Shown piece after piece: positions 20,701 to 31,968 of a stretch of DNA of 64,000 bases; the stretch's first letter is position 1; every line of letters begins with the position of its first letter. The stretch is from Gari tellinella (taxonomy: Eukaryota; Mollusca; Bivalvia; Cardiida; Psammobiidae). The stretch lies in contig OV277862.1 of assembly GCA_922989275.2 (NCBI GenBank), positions 40,573,786 through 40,637,785 on the forward strand, in the 5' to 3' direction. Under the pieces are notes generated by a model that made no database searches, was not told where the DNA came from, and saw nothing but the letters and a program-made list of their open reading frames with translations. Position numbers and translations under genes: made by a program.

Positions 20701-21144
20701 ATTTTCAGCATTTCTGAAGGTATTTTGTTGGCTCTCCTGTGATTAATTTAAGAGCTCTAAAGGATGCAAAAGTGAAGATTAAAAAGCAAAATTAGAACTT
20801 TTATAAGAACAATTTCATAATTTAACTAGGGTGAGGAATGACTGACTAAATTTTAATCATGAAACAGTAAAGATGTCTGTAGTAACACATTACTGACTAC
20901 AGGCATGCATCTTCTTTTCTGTTTCATGATTAAATTTCAATCTGATCTTTTTAGTGTCAATGCCATGAAGTCAATAGCTGTTGGCCATCCTGACTATTAT
21001 AAGTTTGTCTTGTGTCTCAACTCTTAACAACTCTACGCATTTTGAAGGTCTGAAACTGTGCTCATATGAATAACTGTTTGGAAGTGACAAGCAACATTTT
21101 CTTGGTTACAATGTTGTCCAATAATTGAAGAAAAACAGCATAGC

Positions 21145-22106
21145 CAGGGTTCCCACAGGCTTTTAGCTTTGAGGGTGCATGCACCCTCTATGTCTATTTT
21201 TTGGGGGTGCAGACAAATTTCAGAGGGTGCATATGAAAAGTTTTTCTGATGCGAGGACGCCAGGGACAAAGTACGATGAGGCCAGGGCCGAAAGGCATAT
21301 GACGTATCTACGACGAGTGGTCCCATAACAAAGTAGCAATCCGTATTCAAACAATGGATACGCACCAGGGATGATCTTTTGAAATTTGTGGTTCCACCGC
21401 TAAATTTTTATATCATTTGTTTGTTTGTGTACTGTTCGTATCTCTCATATATTTCTTAGCCGACATATTTGCAGACTACACGAATGCGTAGGCCTATGCT
21501 AAGACTGTGTCTCACTAAATCAGGCATTTTCCCCAACATTGTTAATAGACGGGATAAAATACATCTGATAAACCGTCCAACTGTGTTGTTTGAATTTCGC
21601 ATAAAAATGGCGTCACTGTTTTGAAATCGAAAGTGACCAGAATTAGACCTATGACCGGACTTTTTGTTTTAATCATAAGTCAGCATTTTTCAAACACATA
21701 TTCCTCTAAATAAGTATTGAATTCTTATAAAAACAAAAATTGATAGAAAAAATAGCGACTTTATTAGGCACAGAGACGGGAAATCCCACAATCTATTTTA
21801 AACCGCTATCATCATATTCGCGATGCGGGTGAACCAGGCGCTTTACGTATTAAGAATGATAAGATTTGTGAAGCGCCTGATAGACACTATAAGGAAAATG
21901 AAAACAAATCTAAACTGAAACGTCGGACTTTGACGTTTAACTTGTATTTTGTTGTTTGTTAATAAAACTGGTCTTCTTACATCCGATTTCGGCATTAACT
22001 GCAACAAAAATCTGTACGTGCATGCACGTTCAGGGCATTGATTTTATGCGTGATTTTTTGAAATTATACGTGAATCACGTACATCTGTGCGTGAATGGGA
22101 ACTCTG
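21145..22106. mobile_element. hAT-like non-autonomous element, 962 bp
   Basis: Ends CAGGGTTCCCACAGGC and its degenerate inverse GCGTGAATGGGAACTCTG, flanked on both sides by the direct 5-bp word ATAGC. A GGGTGCATGCACCC hairpin lies near the left end. The minus-strand open frame over 21033-21365 crosses the boundary and is not recognisable; no transposase domain is seen. Confidence 0.65.
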
Positions 22107-22754
22107 ATAGCCATTATTTCAATTTGATGTTATTGAACAGATGATGCAACAGGCTTTGAGCAAACTCTTTTCAAACTAAAAGATAAAGCATTTTGCTTTT
22201 ACCATTAAGACTGCAAGGCCTCCAAAAATGTGTGTTCTTGTTAGATCCATGGATGAGTTAGATCCAAGGGTGAAAAATATGGGATGGGATGTAGATTATT
22301 ATTATTATTGTCTTATACAGCTGTATATATAAGATCGAGTTTGTATCATTGAAGTTGACACTTAAAGATTATTATTATTATTACTATTATCATTATTATT
22401 ATTATTGTCTCATAAAGCCATATACATGTATATAAGATAGAGTTTGTATCATTGAATTTGACACTTAAAAATTATAACAAATATTTCTCATAAAAAATGT
22501 TTATAATATACTCTACTTGCAATGAAGCATTACCATAGAGATTAATACCTAGGAGTAGGAGTAGTTTTATTCTTTTACAAGGATACTGTATTGATAATGT
22601 GACATACATGGTCAATGGTTATAGTAAAGTATTGACAGTATATAGGCCTACTATGATCATACAGATACTTAAAGCCATTTTCACTGAATACAACCAAAGC
22701 AGTCCTGTCCAATTCTGTTTCGACACCTGTTTCAAAATTATTATAGACCTTTAC
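22107..22754. other. AT-rich intron with ATT microsatellites
   Basis: Two (ATT)n tracts, at about 22297-22313 and 22362-22409, each followed by a similar segment (GTCTYATA..ATATATAAGATMGAGTTTG and TATCATTGAAKTTGACACTT). The pair is therefore a duplicated unit of about 130 bp, not two independent microsatellites. Confidence 0.6.
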
Positions 22755-23519
22755 GAGTATGTGGGTCTATGAATACAATCCGATGCTTCCCTTCCTTGTG
22801 ACAATATCATATTGTAAAGGGGAAGGTGGACTGATCCCCTAACTTTTCTAACCCACTGAACAAAAAATTGGCATAGGTTACTCTATATATAAGAAAAATT
22901 ATTAAAATTATTATAATTATAATGCCAAATGTGAACAGGCCATTTTCAAAAATTTTGACAATTAAAGGCATGAAGTGTGAAAGGGTGGGGATAGGCATTT
23001 CATTTATCCTAATGAAAATAGCTCCCCCTCTCAGCTCGATAGATTTACTCATAAAGTAAAGCACTCACCTGTCCATGTCCTATAAATGATTTCTAACTAG
23101 ATTTATAGTTCTTTTATTACAAATGCATTGTTAGTTTGTTACATTGATATAGCCACTACTCAACACATGGGTCTATGATTATAATTCAAAGTTCCCCTTC
23201 CTTATGGCATTATTGTGAAGGGGAAGGGGGACAGACACCATTGCCCCTCTTCCCAAAATATGTTGACATGGGTTACCCGATATACTATATGCAAAAGGAT
23301 TTCTTTATTATTATGTGTACAGGCCATTCTAAAGTTTGGGATACTTAATAATGGCATGAAATTTGAGAGGGGTGGGGATAGGTATTTCATTTATCCTAAT
23401 GAAAATACCTCCCCTCTCTGCTCAAAAGGTTTGTTAAATAAAGCACTCACCTCTGTGTCAAGTCTGTGTCATTAATTATACATGAGTTCTGGATAAATTA
23501 GTTCTAACTAGATCTATAT
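22755..23519. repeat. two diverged direct copies of a 330-bp unit
   Basis: Copy 1 at about 22757-23105 and copy 2 at about 23165-23515 share, in order, GTCTATGA, an AAGGGGAAGG hairpin, GGGTGGGGATAGGYATTTCA, TTTATCCTAATGAAAATA, AAAGCACTCACCT and TTCTAACTAGAT. On the minus strand each unit has a CAG/GTGAG-like site at the ACTCACCT word, but no conserved frame. Confidence 0.75.
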
Positions 23520-23699
23520 ATTTTTATGAAACCCATGAAAAGTTCTTCCTATTGCTGGCCAAAATCAACAGACTGATTATTTTGCCTGGGGGTTGGTGTC
23601 TTCTTCTCCAAAATTTTGCATTGTTTAGACCATGTAGATTGATCTCGCCGCTACCATGGTTATTCAATGTTGAATACATTTCAGACATTCATGTATTTT

Positions 23700-24270
23700 T
23701 ACTTTCAATTAGTCTATTTGTATAAAAAGTATAGATGGGCCGTTTTGATCCGGGGTCGTTTTGACCCGAGGGCGTTACGATCTGGTACCGAATTCTCGAC
23801 TCGCTTGCCGTTGGTCTTAACGGGGAAAAAATCAGTATCATAATCAAACCCCTTTTAAATTTGCTAACCTTGTTATTTTCGGAAGCTGTCATATTACTGA
23901 CAATCTATTAACATCGTTCAAACATCAAAACACGAAAAATATTTTGGTCTCGAAAAGCGGTGTTGTCGCGAAGATTGGTTTCCGAGTTTTCAATAGTGTA
24001 AGTGCACGCGCAGCCACAAATGCGGTAACCAGTTAAATTGATGTGGAACACTCGGACTTTTCCGTTACCGTTAATGTACGACGATTTCCGGGTCAGACTA
24101 AAACACGTCCGCGGACGCGACCGACTTTCAGACCTCACCCCCCCCCTTATAGTCGTCAGATTTTCTCAACGAATCTGGACGAATCTCAGAAATGGTCTCG
24201 GCGGCAATCCAATCCGCGGAAATCCGCGGAAAAATCACAGGCCTGAGGATGGGTAGAGTTGCCCTTTTGG
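23700..24270. other. CpG-rich unassigned segment
   Basis: Unusually rich in CG for this intron (CCGTTTTGATCCGGGGTCG, ACACGTCCGCGGACGCGACC, AATCCGCGGAAATCCGCGG). Overlapping open frames on both strands give arginine-rich low-complexity peptides with no recognisable domain. Probably the interior of an unassigned mobile element. Confidence 0.35.
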
Positions 24271-24340
24271 GGGGAAACTCAATGCAGAAAACTTTCTGCA
24301 TCAGTCTAGAAAACTTTCTGCATTGCTTGTCAAGCATTTA
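24271..24340. repeat. family K-type core remnant
   Basis: CTCAATGCAGAAAACTTTCT with GAAAACTTTCTGCAT repeated directly and inverted. Confidence 0.4.
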
Positions 24341-24576
24341 GCAACCATTTACATCTTTACAGAAGCAGAATTGCTTTTTTCATTGAATTGTGGTTTAAAA
24401 ACAGGTTTTGCTGCCAGCTGGAAAATGAAGGAAACCCACTCATCAAATATTTAAAGACATGTGACTTGTATCAAGAGATTCTCGCCCCATAGCTATCCTC
24501 AAAGTCAATAACAATTTGTCAGAACAGAATGGATCAGTACAGAGTGCTGTAATTAAACCTCTCTATTCTCACTGTT

Positions 24577-24832
24577 TTAAACCCATTACCCCATAGCCTG
24601 ATTCTAGATTCTGAAGACATGTGCCCACTTAAAGCAGGTTGAAAGTAAAGCAGAATGCGCCTCAAGGCACATTCTGCTTTACTTTCAGCCTGCTTTAAGC
24701 TACTTTCTGATAGAATAAAGAAAATATTTCTTATGATACATATTCATGACTGTATAAATTGGAAGTTATTTCTTCAGTGGAGGAAAACACTGAATGCGCT
24801 AAAAGGTGCGTCTATGGGGGAAAGCCAGTTAA
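24577..24832 (+). mobile_element. family A MITE, left member of a chain
   Basis: TTAAACCCATTACCCCATAG to GTCTATGGGGGAAAG; beta palindrome intact. Its right TTAA is the left TTAA of the next copy. Confidence 0.88.
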
Positions 24833-25074
24833 CCCTTTCCCCCATAGAAGCGACTTTTAGCGTATTTAATTTATTACTCCACTGAAGAAAATAGTTTATA
24901 CCCTCATGAACAATTACCATTACATATATTTTATATAGCCTAGCAGATTTGAGCTTGAATCAGGCTGAAAGTAAAGCAGAATGTGCCTTAAGGCACATTC
25001 TGCTTTACTTTCAACCTGCTTTAAGTGGTCACCTGTCTTCAAAACTCGAAACAGGCTATGGGGTAACGGGTTAA
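24829..25074 (-). mobile_element. family A MITE, right member of a chain
   Basis: TTAACCCTTTCCCCCATAGA to TATGGGGTAACGGGTTAA, opposite orientation to its neighbour; beta palindrome perfect (GTGCCTTAAGGCAC). Confidence 0.9.
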
Positions 25075-25225
25075 CAGTTTCTTCCCAGAAACTTCAAATT
25101 AACAATTCCAGTTTCTAATTAGTTTAGTGCATTATTAGTAATCAATTGTGCTCTGCCTATTCTTTCAAGCTTATATATTGAATTAGTCCATTTTCATTTT
25201 GTTTTATATTGAAATTCCTATCAGT

Positions 25226-25290
25226 AAAAAGTGTAGACTCTGATCAGACTCCGCATTTTGTGGCTTCTGATCAGAGTCTACACTGTTTGC
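25226..25290. repeat. alpha-type core
   Basis: AAAAAGTGTAGACTCTGATC..AGACTCCGCA pairs with GCTTCTGATCAGAGTC..ACTGTTTGC. Confidence 0.7.
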
Positions 25291-25343
25291 GATATGTCCT
25301 ATATATAGAACCATTGACACAAGGTTGTTGGTATTTTTCTATC

Positions 25344-25404
25344 AGCAAACAGTGTGGCATTATACGGCTTCTAACTAGAGTCTACAGTGTCTACACTGTT
25401 TGCC
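25344..25404. repeat. alpha-type core, damaged
   Basis: GCAAACAGTGTGGC left, GAGTCTACAGTGTCTACACT right with a small duplication of GTCTACA. Confidence 0.5.
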
Positions 25405-25702
25405 TATATCCTATAACAGGACAGTGTGCTATCAAAGTGACTGCTTAATACAGGTAATGCTATAATCAATGGTGAATTTCATCATTACTTCAAAGGTTTC
25501 ATACAGTTTTCAACAACTCTATATGAGTGCAAATAGTTTTCTTGTTCAACTCTCATGACATAGATGAAGAAAGAAAACATGGAATTCATCTTCTTAAATT
25601 GAATTACCAATATCATATATAGGCAGGGCGCCAGTGCCTCTTCTTGACAGCTGCACTAAAAAACGTATTCAAAGATGGAAGGAAGCAAGAATGGATAACA
25701 GC

Positions 25703-25949
25703 TTAACTCTTTCAATACCATAGACCTATTCAAAATATTCCTTGATACATATTTGTAAACTGTGTAGACCCTGATCAGAGGGCTCCTACAGGAGCCCTCT
25801 GATCTGGGTCTACTCTGTTTGCTAATGTAAACCAGTATTTATCAAACTACCCAGAACTCCAAGTAGACTGGTTCATGTTTTCTGTAACTAAAATGATCCA
25901 CAAGGGAACCTAATAACATGCCATAGTTACTTAGTGTTGAAAGAGTTAG
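25703..25949 (-). mobile_element. family B MITE
   Basis: TTAACTCTTTCAATACCATA to GTGTTGAAAGAGTTAG; alpha palindrome around GGGCTCCTACAGGAGCCC. Confidence 0.88.
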
Positions 25950-26221
25950 GGACAAGATGAAAGTAACCTAGAACGCTGACCATAAAGAAAATCCAGTATT
26001 GTAAGAATGAAAAGTTCAACGTAAAATTTTAAGTACGCAAATGACTACATGAATTAAGTTCAATAACCTGTCAGAATTGTTTTTCAATTTCTGTGAGAAA
26101 AACACCTGGGAATACACTTATACACCTAACACACCAGACTTCTTATAAATGGCTTGGCATGAAGTATAGTAAAACCTCTCTATTACGACCACTAAAAAGA
26201 AGGCTTATTGATTGTATAAAA

Positions 26222-26418
26222 CAGGGCTCCAGATAAGAGTGAGTAAACTGAACAAATCCAACATTTTCTCGCTCATTTCAGCACCAAATCCTATGGTGTC
26301 ACTGTCACTCATTCGAATCATCTCGAAGAGACAGTTCTAATGAGTAGTAAAACCACAGGGTTAAATGCAGAAAAAAATAATTTTAGTTTTGGAAATACTG
26401 CCCTTATCTGGCGCTCTG
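26222..26418 (+). mobile_element. family D MITE nested in family E
   Basis: CAGGGCTCCAGATAAGAG to CTTATCTGGCGCTCTG; gamma core has a few extra bases (TCACTGTCACTCATTCG). Confidence 0.82.
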
Positions 26419-26479
26419 ACATATCTATTACAACCACTAAAATGAAGGCTAATTGGTTGTATAAAAGTCAGGTGACAGC

Positions 26480-26731
26480 TTAACCCATTACCCCATAAAT
26501 ACATCTTTTTACGCCTTTAATTTATTCCTATACTAATGAAAATAGTTCTACTTTATACAGACATGAATATGTACCACAATAAATATGTTCTATATCCTAA
26601 CAGATTGTAGCTTAAAGCAGGCTGGAAGTAAAGCAGAATGTGTCTTAAGGCACATTCTACTTTACTTTCAACCTGCTTTAAGTAGTCACCTATTCTCAAC
26701 ATTTGAAACATGTTATGGGGTAATGGGTTAA
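26480..26731 (-). mobile_element. family A MITE inserted in family E at TTAA
   Basis: TTAACCCATTACCCCATAAA to TATGGGGTAATGGGTTAA. Removing it and one TTAA restores the normal E core, so this is direct evidence for a 4-bp TTAA target duplication. Confidence 0.93.
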
Positions 26732-26887
26732 AGCAAGGTGACAGTAAAACAGAAAGCTCCTATAGGAGCTTTCTGTTTTACTGTCACCTTGCTTTAAGCA
26801 GTCACCTGTCTTAAACAACCAGTTATTCACACAACTTAGTGGTCATAATAGAGAGGTTTTACTGTACTGTGACATCATAATGACTGC

Positions 26888-26948
26888 ATTATAAATGCAG
26901 GATGAGAGTAATGCAGAAAGCTCCTTTCTGCATTACATTTGTTCTGCA
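26888..26948. repeat. family K-type core
   Basis: AATGCAGGATGAGAGTAATG..AGAAAGCTCCTTTCTGCATTAC, short loop. Confidence 0.6.
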
Positions 26949-26983
26949 ATTAACAGTAATTTTGGGTTAGCACAGTTTGCTAA

Positions 26984-27007
26984 ATTATAGAACAGAACAG
27001 AACAGAA
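26984..27007. repeat. AACAG simple repeat
   Basis: Four AGAAC/GAACA units in a row. Confidence 0.8.
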
Positions 27008-27071
27008 CATATTTTATTCTTTGACTTATACATACAGTATCTCGTCAATACAAAATAAATAATATAATTAA

Positions 27072-27143
27072 TTAACCCATTTCTTCATAGGCTGTTTCTA
27101 GTTTTGAAGACAGGTGAACACTTAAAGCAGGTTGAAAGTAAAA
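27072..27143 (+). mobile_element. family A left half
   Basis: TTAACCCATTTCTTCATAGG through TTTTGAAGACAGGTG to GAAAGTAAA, cut by a family I start. Confidence 0.75.
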
Positions 27144-28437
27144 TAACAAGAGGGCCATGGCCCTTAATTCGCTCACCTGAGGTCATTGTGCCTTAGCTTT
27201 ATAGACAAGACAACATTTTAATATAGCTGTAAATGGAATTATCTTCCAGACAACAAAAACCATGACAAATTGGAATGACTTAAAAAAATATTGTTGGCAG
27301 AGTTATGGCCCTTATCCATGACACTTCTTCTTATCAAGCTACATGTATTTCCATATGATTATTTATTGCCCATTCTGCTTTACTTTCAACCTGCTTTAAG
27401 TTATCATCTACTAAGATATAGATACCATTTCTTATATCTTACATTTTTATGACTGTATAAAGTGGAATTATTTTCTTTAGAGGAGGAATAAATTAAATGC
27501 GTAAAAAGGCATATGTATGGGGTAATGGGTTAACATCAGTAGAACTGGAGTTATCTCAAAGACAAGAAAATATGACACTGGGAAATAACTCAAAAATGAC
27601 ATTGACCTTTGCAGAACATGACCTAAGTTATAAAGTTTCTAACTTTAACAAAGTTATGGCTAAGATTAAAGTTGGGGACTGACAGACAAACAAATTGACA
27701 AACAGACAAAAAAAAGCAGACAGACAAAAACAATATGCCCCCAACTGCAGGGGCATAAAAAATGTAGCAGACAACACCATATGCTGCTGATACAGTGAAC
27801 CTCAGCTGACCTGAGTTCAGTTATGTAACTCTGTCAGTAGGAAATGTGGCTAGGGTCTAACTCTTATAATGCTGAATTGCTGTCTGCTATACATATATTG
27901 AATGTGAATTATGACCTAGATATTCAACCGACCAGAACCATTTGAACAAAATAGGTAAAGGACAATTAGAAGTGTCACCATGCCAAATATCAAAGCTCTG
28001 GTCATATTAGTGTCAGAGAAGAAGGCATTTGAAATTTTCACTATATAACTCTATGTAAAACTGTGACCCCCGGGGCGGGGCCAATTTTGACCCCAGGGGC
28101 ATAATTTGAACAAACTTGATAGAGGACCTGTAGGTGATGCTATGTGCCAAATATCTAAGCTCTGGCCCTTGTAGTTTTTAACAAGAAGATTTTTTAAGAT
28201 TTCCTTATTTTTTCGAGTTCTGCATTGTTTTTAATTCTTTGAACAAATCTGAAAGAGCTTGACCCAAGGAACATTTCTGTAAAGTTTGGTTGAAATCTGT
28301 TCAGCGGTATAGGAGGAGATGTCATTTGAAGTAATTGTTAACGACGACGGACGACGAACGACGCACACCGCACGACAACGGACACAGGGCCATCCCAATA
28401 GCTCACCTTGAGCCTTTGGCTCAGGTGAGCTAAAAAG
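27144..28437 (+). mobile_element. family I repeat, composite
   Basis: Starts ACAAGAGGGCCATGGCCCTT, AATTCGCTCACCTGAGG. Ends ACGACGGACGACGAACGACG..TCAGGTGAGCTAAAAAG. Inside lie the right half of a family A copy (27367-27532), an end piece with CAGACAGACAAA and AATATGCCCCCAACTGCAGG (about 27533-27760), and a segment with CCCCCGGGGCGGGGCC and TTTTGACCCCAGGGGCATAA typical of bivalve repeats. More than one element has recombined here. Confidence 0.6.
27367..27532 (+). mobile_element. family A right half inside the family I composite
   Basis: CATTCTGCTTTACTTTCAAC to TATGGGGTAATGGGTTAA; the left half may be 27072-27143. Confidence 0.75.
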
Positions 28438-28595
28438 TACCTTATAACGGACATTCTGCTCTACTTTTAACCATCTAGAATATAGGTAATATTTCTCATA
28501 GTTTATACTCATGATTATATAAAGTGGAACTATTTTCCTCAGTGCAGGAATAAATTGAAGGCCTAAAAGGTGTATTTTCTGGAGTAAAGGGTTAA
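28438..28595 (+). mobile_element. second family A right half
   Basis: GGACATTCTGCTCTACTTTT to TTCTGGAGTAAAGGGTTAA. Together with 27367-27532 there are two right halves for one left half at this locus. Confidence 0.7.
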
Positions 28596-29234
28596 GTGGC
28601 TACAGTACACTGTGGTGTTACTTAGATGTTATCTAAGACAGAAGATTCTCCCGCAGCGGGTGCTTATACTATAAGATTCCTTTATACAGGGGTGCTGTAA
28701 TTTTATGACAAACATAAAACTGTAGGCAGCATTATCTGCAGACTGTCTTTGACATGTCTGACAAGGGGTCAAGGGCATCAATAGACTGTTGATTGAGTAT
28801 AATTAGTTTGAAGTACCCCTAACAGTATAGTGAACCATTGTAGCTGGTATAAGAGCAGGAACCCCCAGAGCTCTCTTGGGGAAACAGAATTCCTGAATAT
28901 AAACAGGAATTCAGTTGAATTAGATCATCATCATTCTGTCCCACAGCAATGAAGAAGACGTAGTAGTATATAGTAGATCTTAGCTATAGCTAGGCAAAAA
29001 AGTCAGAAAAGATGTTATTTTCCACCCTTAAATTCTTTTGGCATGCTCCAATGACCAGTCAGAAACAAAAACTGTCTGATCTTCAAAAGACTTTGACTTT
29101 TGGTTGACATGATTAAAAGATGCATAGAGGATACACTAATTCAATAAGAGGTAACAGTTTAACTAAATACAAACCTGCTTTCACAAATCTTTGAACAAAT
29201 TGGGATTTAGACACATATATAAGTGCTATATTAG
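28596..29234. other. unassigned intron sequence
   Basis: No exon or repeat recognised. Confidence 0.35.
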
Positions 29235-29819
29235 TATTTATCACATAAACGTGCAAAATATAGAGGGCCGTAAAAATCGTATGGCCCACTGGGCATATAT
29301 TTTATACTAATTTTCGAATCACCAAAATACTGTACTACTACGCCGACTGTAAATCAGTAAAGAGAATCTAGACAAACTTAGATCAACACTAGGTATTGAA
29401 ACATTCCCAAGTGTCCTAGAAACATTATTCCGAGCAGTCCCGCAAACTCAGGCTGCAAGGAGCTCTAGTATTAAACACTGTTTTTCAAAGTTAGACGTTA
29501 CAATGATAATGACGTCATGTTGCTCTAACGACGTTATTTTGAAAACGAAACTAGATTCTAAATGTCAACTGATTATTTTTAGTCAATTACAACAATTTTT
29601 AAATTAAATATTAATTTAAAATTGAATATGGTATCAGAGAAGTCTTTTCACAGCACATTGATGTTGATTTTCTTTATTTTAGTTTGATAGGTGTTTTTCA
29701 TTATGGATGAATACAACTGAATAACGCCTATGACGAATCGTTTCCTAAGAGCCGAGGGCAAAAGTGAAAGTAAGACCGTTCGGATTTTCGTGTCATTTTG
29801 GTGTTTATGTGATAAATAG
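29235..29819. mobile_element. element with 16-bp inverted ends
   Basis: TATTTATCACATAAAC at 29235-29250 and GTTTATGTGATAAATA at 29804-29819 are exact inverses. The interior has a CG-containing stretch (ATGATAATGACGTCATGTTG). It is followed directly by a foldback, the mirror of the arrangement at 15465-16196. Confidence 0.6.
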
Positions 29820-29830
29820 GATATCAAATT

Positions 29831-29952
29831 CGTGTGTGTTCAGTCGTGAATGTATTGAACTCGTTGGATAAAATGATATGTTGCTCGCCAAGGCTCGCAA
29901 CATATGATTTTATCCAACTTGTTTAATAAATTCACGACTGAACACACACTCA
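29831..29952. repeat. foldback with about 60-bp arms
   Basis: CGTGTGTGTTCAGTCGTGAA at left pairs with TTCACGACTGAACACACACT at right; the stem runs to TGTTGCTCGCCAAGGCTCGC at the tip. Confidence 0.85.
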
Positions 29953-29970
29953 TTCAATATCTTCTATATA

Positions 29971-31181
29971 CAGTTAAACCTCTATGTATCGAACTTCGAT
30001 AAATCGAATACCCCGTTGTGTCGAAGTTTTTTTTAAGTCCCGATCTTTTCCACTATATATTCCTTGTAAAAACACATCCATGAATCGAAGTTATGTGTAT
30101 CGAATTCCCCGTTGTATTGAAGTTTTTTTCCAGTCCTTTTCATATAAATCCAACATAAAATACCACAAATGTATCGAACATCGATTACCTGTCAACTTAC
30201 ATGGATCAACGGATTACATGACTCGCTAGACTGACGCTAATTTTTCACACCTTCGCGTGAAAACACGCTGGGGTGCTCTTTTAATTCTGCATGCACACTC
30301 TGTGTTATCAGTAATAATTGGGTAAGTTTGTCATTTAATTGTTTCACAGTTTTCGTTAATGATATTGACAACGCCGCCATGTTTAAAGGCTTGATGACAC
30401 CAATTTATCCAAATGAGTAAATAAACCGCAAGGACTGTTTTGGACCGACAATTAACGAAACAAGCCAAACTTTGTGAGAAGTTTAATAATGCTGATAAAC
30501 CAGTGGTAGGCATTCTATTATCAGAGCCGCAACATGGCAGATGCGCTCCGATCATGGTCTGTCCGGTGAAAGACCCGGTAACCAATCTGTGGGGATAGCT
30601 GGGCAGACCCATCTCACAACGAACGACAACTCTGTTAAGATATCGATAAAGATATTACTGTATGTTCGTATTTATGCACCTGCAATCTTGACAACCTCGA
30701 AGTCGAAAATTAATCCTTAAAATCATTATTATTTAATCAAATGTTTATTTCAATCTAGAAGCTAAATTGATTGACAGTTACACTGTACATAGTACGATTT
30801 TCGGCATTTCCGCCGTAGTTTCGCATCTTGGTGTAATTGACAGCATCTAAGTTGAAAGTAAGATACATGTAGTTGTTTTTTTCTATGTTTTAATGCGTAT
30901 AACTATGAATTCTCCTACCTTTGTTCACATGTATTGTATTTTGTTATTTATGCCGTTGTTTTTATAAATGATAAAGAACACGTCGGATTTATGTTTTATT
31001 TCAATATGCCAAAAAGTACACATAGACGTGAAAACATTACACGCCGGGAACGATAGTTCTTATAGATCTGATATGCATTGAAATTCAATACTCAAATCAC
31101 AACCCATTTATGATTCGAAGCCCCGATGTTTCGAAGTTTTTTTCACAGTCCCTTGAAGTTCGATACATAGAGGTTTAACTG
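29971..31181. mobile_element. pogo/Tigger-like non-autonomous element, 1.2 kb
   Basis: Ends CAGTTAAACCTCTATGTATC and its inverse GATACATAGAGGTTTAACTG, flanked by TA. Subterminal repeats TCGAAGTTTTTTT with CCCCGTTGTGTCGAA and CCCGATGTTTCGAAGT recur three times. A 55-codon open frame at 30431-30598 (+), with LTKQAKLCEKFNNADKPVVG, is too short to assign and could be a transposase remnant. The opposite-strand frame at 30331-30612 is its shadow. Confidence 0.75.
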
Positions 31182-31316
31182 TACCTGCTTTTCAAATTGG
31201 GGTTGGTGGGGGAGGGGATGCTAAAATTTGTAGACTGCCGCCTTTGGAACAAATAAATAATGCCAATACAAGTTACCTCCATTAGTGCAAGTGATTCCTC
31301 ATGTAATGTTTTCAAC

Positions 31317-31554
31317 TTAACCCATTACCCTATAAATACCCCCTTTTATGCATTTAGTTTATCATTCAAATGAAGAGATAGTTCAAATTGATACAATCAT
31401 AAATAAATATGTACATGTATTGTAAGAAATGTTTTCCATATCCCAGTAGATAATGGCTTAAAGCAGGCTGAAAGTAAAACAGAATGCGCCTTTAAACCAG
31501 CTTTAAGTGATCACTTTTCTTCAAAACTAGAAACACACTGGGATTCTGGGTTAA
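31317..31554 (-). mobile_element. family A MITE
   Basis: TTAACCCATTACCCTATAAA to GGGATTCTGGGTTAA; core reduced (AATGCGCCTTTAAACC). Confidence 0.82.
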
Positions 31555-31582
31555 CCCATTACCCCATAGATACACCCCTTTA
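31551..31582 (-). mobile_element. family A terminal stub
   Basis: TTAACCCATTACCCCATAGA then TACACCCC, cut by the next family A copy. Confidence 0.65.
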
Positions 31583-31830
31583 ACCCTTTCCCACATAGCA
31601 TGTTTCTAGTATTGAATATGGGTGTCCACTTAAAGCAGGTTGAAAGTAAAGCAGAATGCGCTTTAAGCGCATTCTGCTTTACTTTCAACCTGCTTTAAGC
31701 TATCATCTGCTAGAATATAGAAAATATTTTGTATTATACATACTTATGAATGTATAAATTGGAACTATTTTCTTCAGGGCACGAATAAACTGAATGCGCT
31801 AAAAGGCGCTTCTATGGGGGAAAGGGTTAC
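31580..31830 (+). mobile_element. family A MITE
   Basis: TTAACCCTTTCCCACATAGC to TATGGGGGAAAGGGTTAC; core perfect (GCGCTTTAAGCGC). Confidence 0.88.
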
Positions 31831-31968
31831 CAAGCTTAGTGGTGAAACCATCATGGATTACCTTAGCAAACAGTTTTGATCATGATGAGATGTCGTACTG
31901 TAATGCAGTATCTCATCATTGATTCAAACTATTTGACATCGATATTCTCACCAATTCTGAAGAGAAAT

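Larger units (their letters stand above)
26167..26864. mobile_element. family E MITE carrying nested family D and family A copies
   Basis: E ends TAGTAAAACCTCTCTATTAC and GAGAGGTTTTACTG. The E left segment is repeated after the family D copy (CTATTACAACCACTAAAATG at 26426 on). The family A copy at 26480-26731 sits exactly in the TTAA of GACAGCTTAAAGCAAGGTGA, a word seen unbroken in other E copies. Confidence 0.85.

Noticed and set aside
21033..21365. 110-codon minus-strand frame as a gene
   Set aside because: Crosses the left end of the 21145-22106 mobile element and has no recognised domain.
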